NCBI GenBank assembly: GCA_965657645.1 | Contig: CBFHOS010000002.1 | Coordinates: forward strand, 124,001-188,000 | Reading direction: 5' to 3' | DNA from: CBFHOS01 sp965657645 | GTDB lineage: Bacteria > Pseudomonadota > Alphaproteobacteria > Puniceispirillales > Puniceispirillaceae | Length of the DNA stretch: 64,000 nt | Shown: one piece after another, positions 50,365 through 57,974 of the stretch | How the letters are laid out: each line of letters begins with the position of its first letter | Position numbering within the stretch: position 1 is the first letter of the stretch | The notes under the pieces: generated by a model | Seen by the model: the letters and a program-made list of their open reading frames with translations, nothing else | Database searches by the model: none | What the model was told of the DNA's origin: nothing | Made by a program: the position numbers and the translations under genes

Positions 50365-51948
50365 ATGCAGTTAATGCCATCATTGAATGTCAGACAGAAG
50401 CAATCTCTGGTTATGACACCGCAATTGCAGCAAGCTATTAAACTTCTGCAGATGACCAACATCGACATCAAAAATTTCTTAGAAGAGCAAGCGCTCGACA
50501 ACCCATTCATGGAAGTGAATGCCAGCGCTGATACAGAGAATAATTCAGAGAATAATTCAGAGAATAATTCCGAAAATAATTCCGAAAATAATGCCGATAA
50601 TGCGCCAGCTACCAACCAGCTCGATGCAGATGCCCTTACCACGGGTGCACCGGCTGATCTTGCCCCGGCTGATCTTACAAACGACATTAACGAACGCGCG
50701 AGCCTAGCCGAAGACCCCGCAGCGAACAGTGATTTCGACAATAGATTTGGATCTGAAGCGATTGATTATGGCAATCTAGGTGGCAGTGCTGGCAAGGCCG
50801 CTGGTGGCAGTGACGATTTTGACGCCATCGCCAACCTTGCCGAAAATGGCCCTGAAAGCCTTATTCAATTTGTATTGCGCCAGATCGATCTATCTATTTT
50901 TGATCCACGCCAGCGCTTTATCGCTTATGAATTGGCCACAGCATTGGAGCCATCAGGCTGGCTTGGTCGCCCGCTAGAGGAACTATCGATCAATTGCGGA
51001 TGCACAATGGACGAGGCTGAAGAGGTGTTGACCATCCTGCAAAAGCTGGAGCCAGAAGGGGTGTTTGCCCGTGATCTGTCTGAGTGTCTGCGTATTCAGG
51101 CGCGTGAACAGGATGAACTAACCCCAATCATGGAAGTGGTGCTGGATAATTTAACATTGCTTGGCAAGGGTGAGATTGCTGTTTTGGCCCGCCGGGCAAA
51201 ATGTGAGACTAGCGATATTGCCCAATGTTTACGGACCATCAGAGAGTTTAACCCAAAGCCGGGTGAAGCCTATGAAATGGCCCCCCTATTTATTGGTGCG
51301 CCGGATGTGATCGTGCGCAATACCAGTGACGGCTGGATCGTTGATCTCAACCGTTCAACCTTGCCATCAGTGGTGATCAATGAGGAATATGCCAATCAGG
51401 TGGCACGCTCAGGTCGCAACAAGGCGCAGGAAAATGCAAAGGAATTTGCCACGCAGGGCATCGGTTCAGCGAAATGGCTACAGCGTGCCTTGGAACAGCG
51501 CAATGCAACGACATTGAAAATCAGCGCGGAAATCGTCCGTCAGCAATCAGATTTTCTAAGAGAAGGTTTGGTCGCGCTAAAGCCGCTCGCGCTCAAGGAT
51601 GTTGCCGAGGCCGTTGGCATGCATGAGAGCACCGTTAGCCGCGTTACCAGTGGATTGATGATGGCCACACCAAATGGCAGCTTTCCAATGAAATCTCTGT
51701 TTAGCGTATCCATCGCCAGTAGTGATGATGGGGACAGCAAGGCTGCCGCCGCTGTTCGCAAAATGATTGCAACGATTGTCTCTGGCGAGGTTGCTGGTAA
51801 GCCGCTTAGCGATGATGCCATTGCTGATCAGGTGTCACAGCAGGGTGTTAAACTGGCCCGCCGCACCGTCGCGAAATATCGTGATATGTTGGGCATTCCA
51901 TCGTCATCGGAACGCCGTCGTCAGGCCCGCCTAAACATGGCTGGCTAG
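50365..51948 (+). CDS. rpoN: RNA polymerase sigma-54 factor RpoN
   Basis: Sigma-54 directs transcription from GG-N10-GC promoters. The 527-aa protein has region I (RQKQSLVMTPQLQQAIKLLQ, then the EEQALDNPFMEV segment), an acidic region II that includes ENNSENNS repeats (about residues 58-77), the core-binding region and a C-terminal DNA-binding part with the RpoN box ARRTVAKYRDMLGIPSS. The start follows GGAGGA. A terminator follows. The position within the flagellar island suggests a copy dedicated to motility, but the window cannot show whether another rpoN exists. Confidence 0.96.
   Translation: MQLMPSLNVRQKQSLVMTPQLQQAIKLLQMTNIDIKNFLEEQALDNPFMEVNASADTENNSENNSENNSENNSENNADNAPATNQLDADALTTGAPADLAPADLTNDINERASLAEDPAANSDFDNRFGSEAIDYGNLGGSAGKAAGGSDDFDAIANLAENGPESLIQFVLRQIDLSIFDPRQRFIAYELATALEPSGWLGRPLEELSINCGCTMDEAEEVLTILQKLEPEGVFARDLSECLRIQAREQDELTPIMEVVLDNLTLLGKGEIAVLARRAKCETSDIAQCLRTIREFNPKPGEAYEMAPLFIGAPDVIVRNTSDGWIVDLNRSTLPSVVINEEYANQVARSGRNKAQENAKEFATQGIGSAKWLQRALEQRNATTLKISAEIVRQQSDFLREGLVALKPLALKDVAEAVGMHESTVSRVTSGLMMATPNGSFPMKSLFSVSIASSDDGDSKAAAAVRKMIATIVSGEVAGKPLSDDAIADQVSQQGVKLARRTVAKYRDMLGIPSSSERRRQARLNMAG
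50536..50595 (+). repeat. 12-bp tandem repeat in rpoN region II
   Basis: Five units of GAGAATAATTCA and close variants code for a Glu-Asn-Asn-Ser run. The period is in frame, so the linker length can vary without loss of function. Confidence 0.9.
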
Positions 51949-51984
51949 TCACTCTCTATCATTTTGATGTTTCGATATAGAACA

Positions 51985-52013
51985 CCCTCGCAAAATATTT
52001 TGCGGGGGGTTTT
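51985..52013 (+). terminator. Rho-independent terminator after rpoN
   Basis: CCCTCGCAAAA and TTTTGCGGGGG pair (one T-G), with the loop TA and neighbouring A-T pairs opened, followed by GTTTT. Confidence 0.8.
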
Positions 52014-52019
52014 ATGTTT

Positions 52020-52064
52020 GGATACCCGTCTGGTGGATGCCCGTCTGGTGGGTGCCGTGATGGC
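52020..52064 (-). repeat. 15-bp tandem repeat downstream of the 65-aa gene
   Basis: GGATACCCGTCTGGT, GGATGCCCGTCTGGT, then a decayed third unit GGGTGCCGTGATGGC. It lies between the rpoN terminator and the stop of the 65-aa gene and is noncoding. Confidence 0.75.
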
Positions 52065-52262
52065 TTAGACGGTGAAGGTGCTAAGAGGCAGGATTTCGCT
52101 ATCGACCTGACGGTCGCGCTCAAAATGCACAATCTTGACGGCCGGCATGGCGGCTGGTGCCGCAGCATTTAGGCTTTTGCCAGCGAAGATTTCAGCAAGC
52201 GAAGCAGTCTCATCAGCCTGTGGTGCTGGCTGGTTTTGTAATGGCGTTGCTGGGTTCAGCAT
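52065..52262 (-). CDS. 65-aa protein of unknown function with its own sigma-54 promoter
   Basis: A short protein: a Pro/Gln/Ala-rich N-terminal half (MLNPATPLQNQPAPQADE), a helix (TASLAEIFAGKSLNAA) and a beta-like end (VKIVHFERDRQVDSEILPL). It has no signal peptide or membrane helix. It has an AGGAGCG ribosome binding site and a near-perfect sigma-54 promoter at a natural distance, which makes a real gene much more likely than a chance frame. I do not recognise the family. It stands alone, away from the cyclic-nucleotide-binding genes upstream. A small flagellar or motility factor is the working idea. Confidence 0.68.
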   Translation of the reverse strand: MLNPATPLQNQPAPQADETASLAEIFAGKSLNAAAPAAMPAVKIVHFERDRQVDSEILPLSTFTV

Positions 52263-52301
52263 AATGCGCTCCTGTCAAAAAATTGTTCTGCATTACCAAG
52301 T

Positions 52302-52317
52302 GCATTTATCGTGCCAG
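52302..52317 (-). promoter_or_regulatory. Sigma-54 promoter for the 65-aa gene
   Basis: On the minus strand TCTGGCACGATAAATGC: TGGCACG matches fully, the -12 is ATGC rather than TTGC, and the GG-to-GC spacing is ten. The start near 52290 leaves 28 nt. Confidence 0.75.
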
Positions 52318-52344
52318 AAGCGCTGTTGCTTGATCAAAGTCGTG

Positions 52345-52665
52345 CTAGGCCAGACTGGCAATATGTTGGACAAAATCCCGATGGCTGGGCGGCATTTCCG
52401 CTAATGAGCTAAATAGAATGTCGGCGCTGAATAGTCGGACCGTGGTTTTGCCATACGCAACTGCGGTATTTTGCCAGCTAGCCCCCGCAATGACTTCGGG
52501 AATGCCAAACATCTCATCGGCAAAATATTGTTTGATGGCGGTTGTTCCGGTGCTGTCCAGAACGTAAATCGCGCCACTTTGCACCATATAAAATTGGCTG
52601 GCCTTGATACCTTGCCGGAACAAAACCTCACCATGTAATAGCGATGTCGTATTGTTCGCACCCAT
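52345..52665 (-). CDS. Cyclic-nucleotide-binding-like domain protein (second of a pair)
   Basis: A 106-aa protein starting at ATG 52665, which overlaps the previous gene's stop (TAATG). It is a single cNMP-binding-like beta-roll: LLHGEVLFRQGIKASQFYMV, then QSGAIYVLD and MFGIPEVIAGASWQNTAVAY. It has no output domain. A longer in-frame extension upstream lies in the other gene and is unlikely. The two proteins may associate to form one regulatory unit. Whether a nucleotide is bound is unknown, since the phosphate-binding Arg is not obvious. Confidence 0.7.
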   Translation of the reverse strand: MGANNTTSLLHGEVLFRQGIKASQFYMVQSGAIYVLDSTGTTAIKQYFADEMFGIPEVIAGASWQNTAVAYGKTTVRLFSADILFSSLAEMPPSHRDFVQHIASLA

Positions 52666-53030
52666 TACGCCGAAACCTTGGCACAGCGGGTTTGGGTGAT
52701 GTCGGCGGCAATCGAACAAGATAGCGGCCATGCCAGATCATTATCCTGATCCCATAACGCCTTTAACCGGTCGCGCCTGATCGTGATAACCCGGCATTCG
52801 CCAACCGCAATAACGCTGTGGCGATATTCATCCAGAGATAGCAATTCAAGGAGGCTCAATAGGCTACCATCTTTATAGGTGATGGCGGGATCGATGACCT
52901 TGGCGTGCCCTGTCTCCAGAACATAGAGTTGATCCGCCGGTTCACCAGCCGCAATAATAGGCTCGCCAGCCGCGATAATGCGGCGCGGATAGCCTTCCCA
53001 ATCAATAAATGGCAGTAAGTCTGCAGTCAT
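52665..53030 (-). CDS. Cyclic-nucleotide-binding-like domain protein (first of a pair)
   Basis: A 121-aa protein with a Crp-type ligand-binding fold only: a duplicated IIAAGEP motif (IIAAGEPIIAAGEPADQLYV), ETGHAKVID, then SVIAVGECRVITIRRDRLKA and a helical end. There is no DNA-binding domain. Similar stand-alone domains occur in Rhodospirillales-type genomes. The repeated IIAAGEP stems from a 21-bp duplication (about 52929-52979). It is coupled by TAATG to the next cNMP-like gene and lies 73 bp after the potassium channel gene, so a signalling link is possible. Confidence 0.75.
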   Translation of the reverse strand: MTADLLPFIDWEGYPRRIIAAGEPIIAAGEPADQLYVLETGHAKVIDPAITYKDGSLLSLLELLSLDEYRHSVIAVGECRVITIRRDRLKALWDQDNDLAWPLSCSIAADITQTRCAKVSA

Positions 53031-53103
53031 CTCAGGTCTCCTTAAACCTTCAACGACACAGGGGAAAAAATGTTAGCTAAATATGGCTAGATTTACCCAC
53101 TCG

Positions 53104-54015
53104 TTATTTGCCGCGGTGACGTTCGCGCAATAACCCAATCATCGCAGTCGTATGCTCTTCGGTGAGGCCAAGATCTTTCTGCATCTGGGTGATTTTCTTC
53201 ATCTCTTCTTCGCTGATGATGCCATCGCTCAGGGCATTGATAATCTCGGCTTCCAAGATGTCATTCCGCTTGGTGATCTGGTTGGCAAAGGCGGTCGCGA
53301 CGATACCGGTTAGCAAGGCAACCACGCACACACCCATCACCGCGGTGAGGGCGCCCACCAATTTACCAAGCGGGGTGATCGGTGACACATCACCATAGCC
53401 GACCGTGGTCAGGGTGATCAGGGACCACCACATCGTCGCTGGTATCGACGAGAAATGCTCCGGTTGGATGGCATGTTCGGCAACATACATAAGCGAGCTG
53501 GATACAAAGATAGAAATACAAAACAGATATAGCGCCGCGCCAAACGCGCTTTTCTCCGCGCGGATGGCCGAGGCCAGATCTTCAAGAGCGCTGGAATAAT
53601 GCGAGATTTTTAGTAGCCGAACGAGGCGCAATACCCGTAGCCAGCGTAGATCCATCTGCCCCATGAATAACGGCAGAATACTCGGCAGGATGGCGATCAG
53701 ATCGATGAGGCCGGTGAGGCTGAAAATATAGCGAAGGCGGCGCTTCAGAGGGGTTTTGGACGGGCTTTTCTTGTTTTCCGATGCGGACCAGATGCGCAAC
53801 AGATATTCAATTCCGAACACCGTGACCGATAGTATTTCAAATGCCCAGAACTGGGCCGCATAGGCTGTGCCAAGGCTCTCGACAGATTCTAGCGATACGG
53901 CAACCAAGTTTAGGACGATCAGCGATGACAGCATGCGGTCGCAAATGGCGCTGGTGCGGTCATTACCGTCGGATCGGCTTAGAATTTCAAAAATGCGCTT
54001 TTTGCTTAAAGTCAC
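53104..54015 (-). CDS. Voltage-gated-type potassium channel
   Basis: A 303-aa protein with the six-transmembrane voltage-gated channel layout: S1-S4 with an Arg-rich S4 (MDLRWLRVLRLVRLLKIS), the pore and K+ selectivity filter TTVGYGD, S6 with GVCVVALLTGIVATAFANQ, and a C-terminal helical region (about 255-303) with an acidic, EF-like stretch. The start is GTG 54015 with AAGG seven bases upstream; an in-frame stop further upstream excludes longer forms. It heads a same-strand group with the two cNMP-like genes. A role in membrane potential or osmotic sensing is inferred. Confidence 0.88.
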   Translation of the reverse strand: MTLSKKRIFEILSRSDGNDRTSAICDRMLSSLIVLNLVAVSLESVESLGTAYAAQFWAFEILSVTVFGIEYLLRIWSASENKKSPSKTPLKRRLRYIFSLTGLIDLIAILPSILPLFMGQMDLRWLRVLRLVRLLKISHYSSALEDLASAIRAEKSAFGAALYLFCISIFVSSSLMYVAEHAIQPEHFSSIPATMWWSLITLTTVGYGDVSPITPLGKLVGALTAVMGVCVVALLTGIVATAFANQITKRNDILEAEIINALSDGIISEEEMKKITQMQKDLGLTEEHTTAMIGLLRERHRGK

Positions 54016-54103
54016 CCCTGCACCTTTTGGACCAGTGTTTTCGCCTTATGAACATGCATCATCGATAATATTGCAAGGCGACGAGGTCATTTAGCAAGGG
54101 GGT

Positions 54104-54409
54104 TTATGCGCGCGGCTGTGGGCCTAGCAAATCTTCGGCGATTTCAGCGGTTTCAATGCAGCGGTCAGCAAAGGCCATAGTTGCCGCGCGGCCACGCAAT
54201 TGATACATACGCATCAGGCCAAACCGGCCGGCAGCCAACGCGACTGCCTCTGGATCACGGCGGATACCAGCAACCATGTTGAGCAATTCTTCGACATTAT
54301 CGCGGATGCTCTCAAGACGTGCGACCTCTACCGGATTGGTATTCGGATATTCGTCGAGTGCCTCATCTTTGACCGGCGCCCCATTCGGGAAATTTATCAC
54401 TTCACCCAT
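54104..54409 (-). CDS. 101-aa protein of unknown function, partner of a lipoprotein
   Basis: A soluble helical protein, with no signal peptide. The N-terminus is INFPNGAPVKDEALDEYPNT; the rest is two helical segments with RDNVEELLNMVAGIRRDPEA and RGRAATMAFADRCIETAEIA. I do not recognise the family. It starts 10 bp after the lipoprotein gene and lies under the same sigma-54 promoter, so it belongs to the motility regulon on present evidence. AGGAGA precedes the ATG. Confidence 0.68.
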   Translation of the reverse strand: MGEVINFPNGAPVKDEALDEYPNTNPVEVARLESIRDNVEELLNMVAGIRRDPEAVALAAGRFGLMRMYQLRGRAATMAFADRCIETAEIAEDLLGPQPRA

Positions 54410-54418
54410 GCTGATCTC

Positions 54419-54871
54419 CTATGCATCGGTCACTTTGGGACAGCGAACCATCTTCACTTGGTAAATGTGCGTCCCATTAGTGTCATTGATATTCTCAAAA
54501 ATATGCACTGGCACCATCATGTTGGCATTCATGTGCAATGCAGTATTTTTGAGACGGACCATCCCATCGGCAAAACTGCCATCATGGGTGATTGTAATGG
54601 TTGTTAGCGCGCGACAACCGCCGATCTGTGCAGTGGTCGGGTCCATGAAGGTGATGATTTCACTGCCCTCAAGAGGTACCGGCGGCACATATGGCTCTGG
54701 TGTGTTCTCGGCTTCCATCGCGGCTAGCACGGCGGCGCTAGTGACAGGCTTTGGTCCTTCGACAACCACCAATTGACATCCGGCAAGGCAAAATGCCCCG
54801 GCCAATGCCAGCATCACCGAGCGTGTGCCCGGCAATTTATCGTTGGTGATTTGTTTGTAGACGCGTTTCAC
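54419..54871 (-). CDS. Lipoprotein driven by a sigma-54 promoter
   Basis: A 150-aa protein from GTG 54871 (AGGA eight bases upstream), with a basic N-terminus, a hydrophobic run and lipobox LAGC (Cys about 32). The mature part has a Pro-rich linker (PEPYVPPVPLEG) and a small domain with GGCRALTTITITHDG and RLKNTALHMNANMMVPVHIF, resembling DUF4156-like envelope lipoproteins. A longer frame from 54928 begins inside the promoter element and is rejected. Possible roles are in the outer membrane around the flagellar ring or in envelope sensing. Confidence 0.75.
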   Translation of the reverse strand: MKRVYKQITNDKLPGTRSVMLALAGAFCLAGCQLVVVEGPKPVTSAAVLAAMEAENTPEPYVPPVPLEGSEIITFMDPTTAQIGGCRALTTITITHDGSFADGMVRLKNTALHMNANMMVPVHIFENINDTNGTHIYQVKMVRCPKVTDA

Positions 54872-54912
54872 GAAACCATTCCTAGAACTGGGTAATTGAC
54901 TAGCGCCCCACA

Positions 54913-54928
54913 GCAATGACGGGGCCAT
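54913..54928 (-). promoter_or_regulatory. Sigma-54 promoter for the lipoprotein/101-aa operon
   Basis: On the minus strand GATGGCCCCGTCATTGC: GG, ten bases, GC, with a perfect TTGC -12 and a TGGCCC -24. The start near 54901 leaves 30 nt before GTG 54871. Confidence 0.75.
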
Positions 54929-55000
54929 CTCTTTTAATGTAACGACACTCTGGTCAGAAATATTAGGTCAATTGTCAGAAGTTTTTATGTTTCTGATCAA

Positions 55001-56554
55001 TTACCGATAATCGGCCGCCCGCATCATTTTTCCGCCAACGCCAACCATTCGCCCCAGCGTTAACAAGCGGGCGGGATCAATCGATTCACCATCGATACGT
55101 ACTTCATAATGCAGGTGCGCACCAGCTGTACGGCCAGTTCTGCCCATCTTGCCAATGATTGTACCTGGGACAACATCGGCGTTTTTCTTGATCAGGATTT
55201 TTGACAAATGGGCGTAGATCACCTCGACGCCAAATTCATGGCGGATGTGAACGATATTGCCAAATGACCCACGGCGGCCGGCAAATATAACGGTTCCGGG
55301 CGCCGAGGCGTTAATCTCTTCCTGCCATGTGCCGGCAACATCGATGCCATGATGGAACGACCGCTTGCCGGTAACGGGATGGGTTCGGTATCCATAATTG
55401 CTGGATATATAATAATGACGCATTGGCGGTGATAGCGGCAGACGCTCTAGCAATGAGCGGTGATCATCAACCATTAGCAGGACAGTTTCGAAATCACCGG
55501 CGTTCAGCATATCCCTAATCGGCTCAATCTCAGGCAGATAGTTTGGGTTAATGCCAAGATTGATGAAGTTCTCGCGAATATTGACAACTTCGCTGGTCAT
55601 CGAACGCAATAGCTTTTTCCGACGAATATCCGGGGTTAGCTTTGGACGAAGACTGACATCGACGAGCGGCTCCATAGCGCCAGTGTCGATCATGCCAGCA
55701 ATGCCAAGGCGGGCCAATTCTCTATCCACTGGCGGTGCGATCGGCATTGGAATGCCGGTAACCGTAGCAGCCACCAGATCGGCATCCAAATCCTCGGTCA
55801 CTTCCTCCAAATTGGCGATCGGTTCTCCGCTTTCTTCTGCTAGCGGATCAGCCATAAATTCAGCGCCGGTTTCACCAGACAGAATGGCGGTTTCCTGGGC
55901 AAGACGCGGTAGCCGCGACAATGGTGTCGCCATAACGGTTTGAATGGTTGGCAGGTCGTTTGCCTCTAGAATAGAGGCCTCTTTAATGGGGGGCGTAATA
56001 ATCGCAATCGGCTCAACAGGTGCTACAGGTCTGGCAACTGGGGGCTCATCTTTTGAAATGGACGATTTCGCCGGCACAGTTATCGATGCGACCGCGCCTA
56101 CAGGCACTGGTTCAGGCTCAGGCTCAGGCTCTGGCTTAGGCTCTGGCTCGGGCTTAGGCTCGGGCGTCTTTGCTGTTATAGGGCCATATTCCATTGTGGT
56201 GGCATGAGCCAATGAATGCTCTTCAACGACCATCGGCGCGGCCACCATTTCTTCGGGTGCGCTGGCCATTGCATCAGAAATTGCGTCCTTGCCAACGACC
56301 TCTACTGATTTAACACCGATAAAGATTGTGCCTGCCGCGATCACCAAACTGCCGACCAAACCGACAATCGCCGCGCTGATTACATAGGTTGGTTTGACAA
56401 CCACCTCGATGGGCCCGCGGCGGGTGAGAAACAGGAACCGGCTTTCTTGCAAAAACCAGACTTTGTTATTCACAGATAGTGGGCCACGCGGATTGTTCCC
56501 GCGATGCATCCGGGGTTTTATCCACCTATTTAATAATGAACGCAACGAGCGCAT
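55001..56554 (-). CDS. Membrane-anchored M23 (LytM) metallopeptidase
   Basis: A 517-aa protein with an N-terminal transmembrane helix (about residues 50-75), a long Pro/Glu/Val linker with EPKPEPEPEPEP repeats (about 140-165), helical segments, and a C-terminal M23 domain (about 390-490). Its zinc site is visible: HHGID in the first motif and HLHYE in the last, with GRTGRTAGAHLHYE. M23 enzymes cut peptidoglycan cross-links. It is coupled to the anchor gene before it and divergent from three bactofilins, a classic morphogenesis partnership. ATG 56554 is chosen because the longer frame overlaps the upstream gene. Confidence 0.9.
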   Translation of the reverse strand: MRSLRSLLNRWIKPRMHRGNNPRGPLSVNNKVWFLQESRFLFLTRRGPIEVVVKPTYVISAAIVGLVGSLVIAAGTIFIGVKSVEVVGKDAISDAMASAPEEMVAAPMVVEEHSLAHATTMEYGPITAKTPEPKPEPEPKPEPEPEPEPVPVGAVASITVPAKSSISKDEPPVARPVAPVEPIAIITPPIKEASILEANDLPTIQTVMATPLSRLPRLAQETAILSGETGAEFMADPLAEESGEPIANLEEVTEDLDADLVAATVTGIPMPIAPPVDRELARLGIAGMIDTGAMEPLVDVSLRPKLTPDIRRKKLLRSMTSEVVNIRENFINLGINPNYLPEIEPIRDMLNAGDFETVLLMVDDHRSLLERLPLSPPMRHYYISSNYGYRTHPVTGKRSFHHGIDVAGTWQEEINASAPGTVIFAGRRGSFGNIVHIRHEFGVEVIYAHLSKILIKKNADVVPGTIIGKMGRTGRTAGAHLHYEVRIDGESIDPARLLTLGRMVGVGGKMMRAADYR

Positions 56555-56556
56555 CG

Positions 56557-56922
56557 CTACCCCAATTTGAACCAAAGAATGGCGATCAAACAGAAATTGG
56601 TGATCAGTTGAGCGCCCACTAACATAAGTAAATATTTGTTGGTCTTTTCGTTCCGTACTTTTAGTTGGAACGATGGCAATGCCATTGCCGCCTCAAGACC
56701 AGCATGTGTACTGGGGAGCGTTGCGGGATCGACAGAAACGACTTCACCTTCGTTCTGTGCCACTGCCTGGGGTGATGAAGTCACCCCGGGGATCGAAAAT
56801 TCGGCAACTTCGCCAGCTGGCTGAGACCCAATAACCGTGCGTCGGTTCGACGCCATCGCGGTTGAGACCTCATTTCGAATTTCTTCAATTCGCTTTCGTA
56901 TGTCAACTACATCGTCACTCAT
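56557..56922 (-). CDS. Membrane protein upstream of the M23 peptidase gene
   Basis: A 121-aa protein with a charged N-terminal coil (DIRKRIEEIRNEVSTAM), a Pro/Ser/Val-rich linker, and a C-terminal transmembrane helix (about 99-117, LMLVGAQLITNFCLIAILWF) ending in KLG. The tail-anchored build suggests an inner-membrane partner. Its stop is separated by only two bases from the M23 start. Function unknown; likely bridges the peptidase and the bactofilin polymers (inference). Confidence 0.75.
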   Translation of the reverse strand: MSDDVVDIRKRIEEIRNEVSTAMASNRRTVIGSQPAGEVAEFSIPGVTSSPQAVAQNEGEVVSVDPATLPSTHAGLEAAMALPSFQLKVRNEKTNKYLLMLVGAQLITNFCLIAILWFKLG

Positions 56923-57121
56923 GGCGGCCCGCTCATACTAAAAAAACATAAATAAAAGTTTTTTAATTTTGGTCGTTATAAATTGGAGAGAGTACAATAA
57001 TGCTCTTCACAGACTTTAACGACTATTTTTGAAAATTGTTAATGAACGTGAAAAATGAGCAGTTTTTTTAATTCCATCTCTGGGGTCAAAAAAAAAGATC
57101 CAACAGAGTCAGGAGGATGAT

Positions 57122-57514
57122 GTGTTTGATAATAATAGAAAGTCGAATGAAGAGGCGCCGACGGCCTCGTTAATCGACAAAGATATGCGAATCACCGGAT
57201 CGGTAGTCTCTGCTGGAGACATTATTTTGGCCGGTGTTTTGGACGGCGAGATCAATTGCCGGAACCTAGTTGTCGCGGATAATGGCCGCCTGAACGGCAC
57301 AATCAATAGCCAGAATACTGAAATTTGCGGAGAGGTGATCGGCGATATCGTTGGTGACAAATTGCAGATCCGGTCAACTGGCCGCTTTGAAGGTGCCATC
57401 AAGGTAGAGGGCATCGAGGTCGAAGCTGGCGCCGATGTAACCGCTAAATTCAAAAAATCCCGCCGTAACAAACGCCCTGCCGCGGCTGTTATTGTCGAAG
57501 AAAACGCCGAGTAG
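57122..57514 (+). CDS. Bactofilin family protein 1
   Basis: Bactofilins polymerise into filaments that position cell-wall enzymes. The 130-aa protein has the beta-helix core with repeated G, V, I and N (AGDIILAGVLDGEINCRNLV, NGRLNGTINSQNTEICGEVI, STGRFEGAIKVEGIEVE) between an acidic N-terminus and a basic tail. The start is GTG 57122 with AGGAGG upstream; nearby ATG codons are in another frame. First of three tandem bactofilin genes, divergent from the M23 peptidase gene. Confidence 0.9.
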   Translation: MFDNNRKSNEEAPTASLIDKDMRITGSVVSAGDIILAGVLDGEINCRNLVVADNGRLNGTINSQNTEICGEVIGDIVGDKLQIRSTGRFEGAIKVEGIEVEAGADVTAKFKKSRRNKRPAAAVIVEENAE

Positions 57515-57525
57515 AGGAGAGCAAA

Positions 57526-57900
57526 ATGGATAGAACTAAAGCAATCATTGGTTCTGGTGCGAAATTTGTCGGCGCCATATCAAATGTAAAATCGATCGAA
57601 ATCGATGGTGCTGTCGAAGCAGATTTGCAGGCCGAAAAGGTTACGATCGGCCAGACAGGAAAATTCACCGGCGCGGTTAATTCCGAGCTCGTGGTTATCG
57701 GTGGCAGTTATGACGGCATGATGATGGCCGGCAGTATCTGGGCCATGGCAACCGCGCATATCGCCGGCGAAATTCATTACCAGTCACTACAGATGGACCG
57801 GGGTGCAGCATTGAATTGCCGCGTTGTACATAACTGGACCGAAGAAACCAGTGAAGAGGTCGCCGAGGAGAATGCTGAAGACGCCGCGCCAGAAGCGTAG
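57526..57900 (+). CDS. Bactofilin family protein 2
   Basis: A 124-aa bactofilin paralogue: IGSGAKFVGAISNVKSIEID, GAVEADLQAEKVTIGQTGKF and a later IAGEIHYQSLQMDRGAALNC, then an acidic tail (EETSEEVAEENAEDAAPEA). Its beta-helix has fewer rungs than the first copy. It starts 11 bp after the first bactofilin gene with GAGGAGAG upstream. The acidic tail differs from the basic tail of copy 1, so the three proteins may have different partners. Confidence 0.88.
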   Translation: MDRTKAIIGSGAKFVGAISNVKSIEIDGAVEADLQAEKVTIGQTGKFTGAVNSELVVIGGSYDGMMMAGSIWAMATAHIAGEIHYQSLQMDRGAALNCRVVHNWTEETSEEVAEENAEDAAPEA

Positions 57901-57974
57901 GACGGCAAGCAGCAATCCCCCTCTTACAAAGATAAACGGCGAGCGCAGTAACGCTCTGCCAGAATAAGGTGAGT

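Noticed and set aside
54008..54033. Sigma-54-like spacing (GG-N10-GC) upstream of the potassium channel gene
   Set aside because: The -12 is GTGC and the predicted start falls inside the gene, after the only available start codon.
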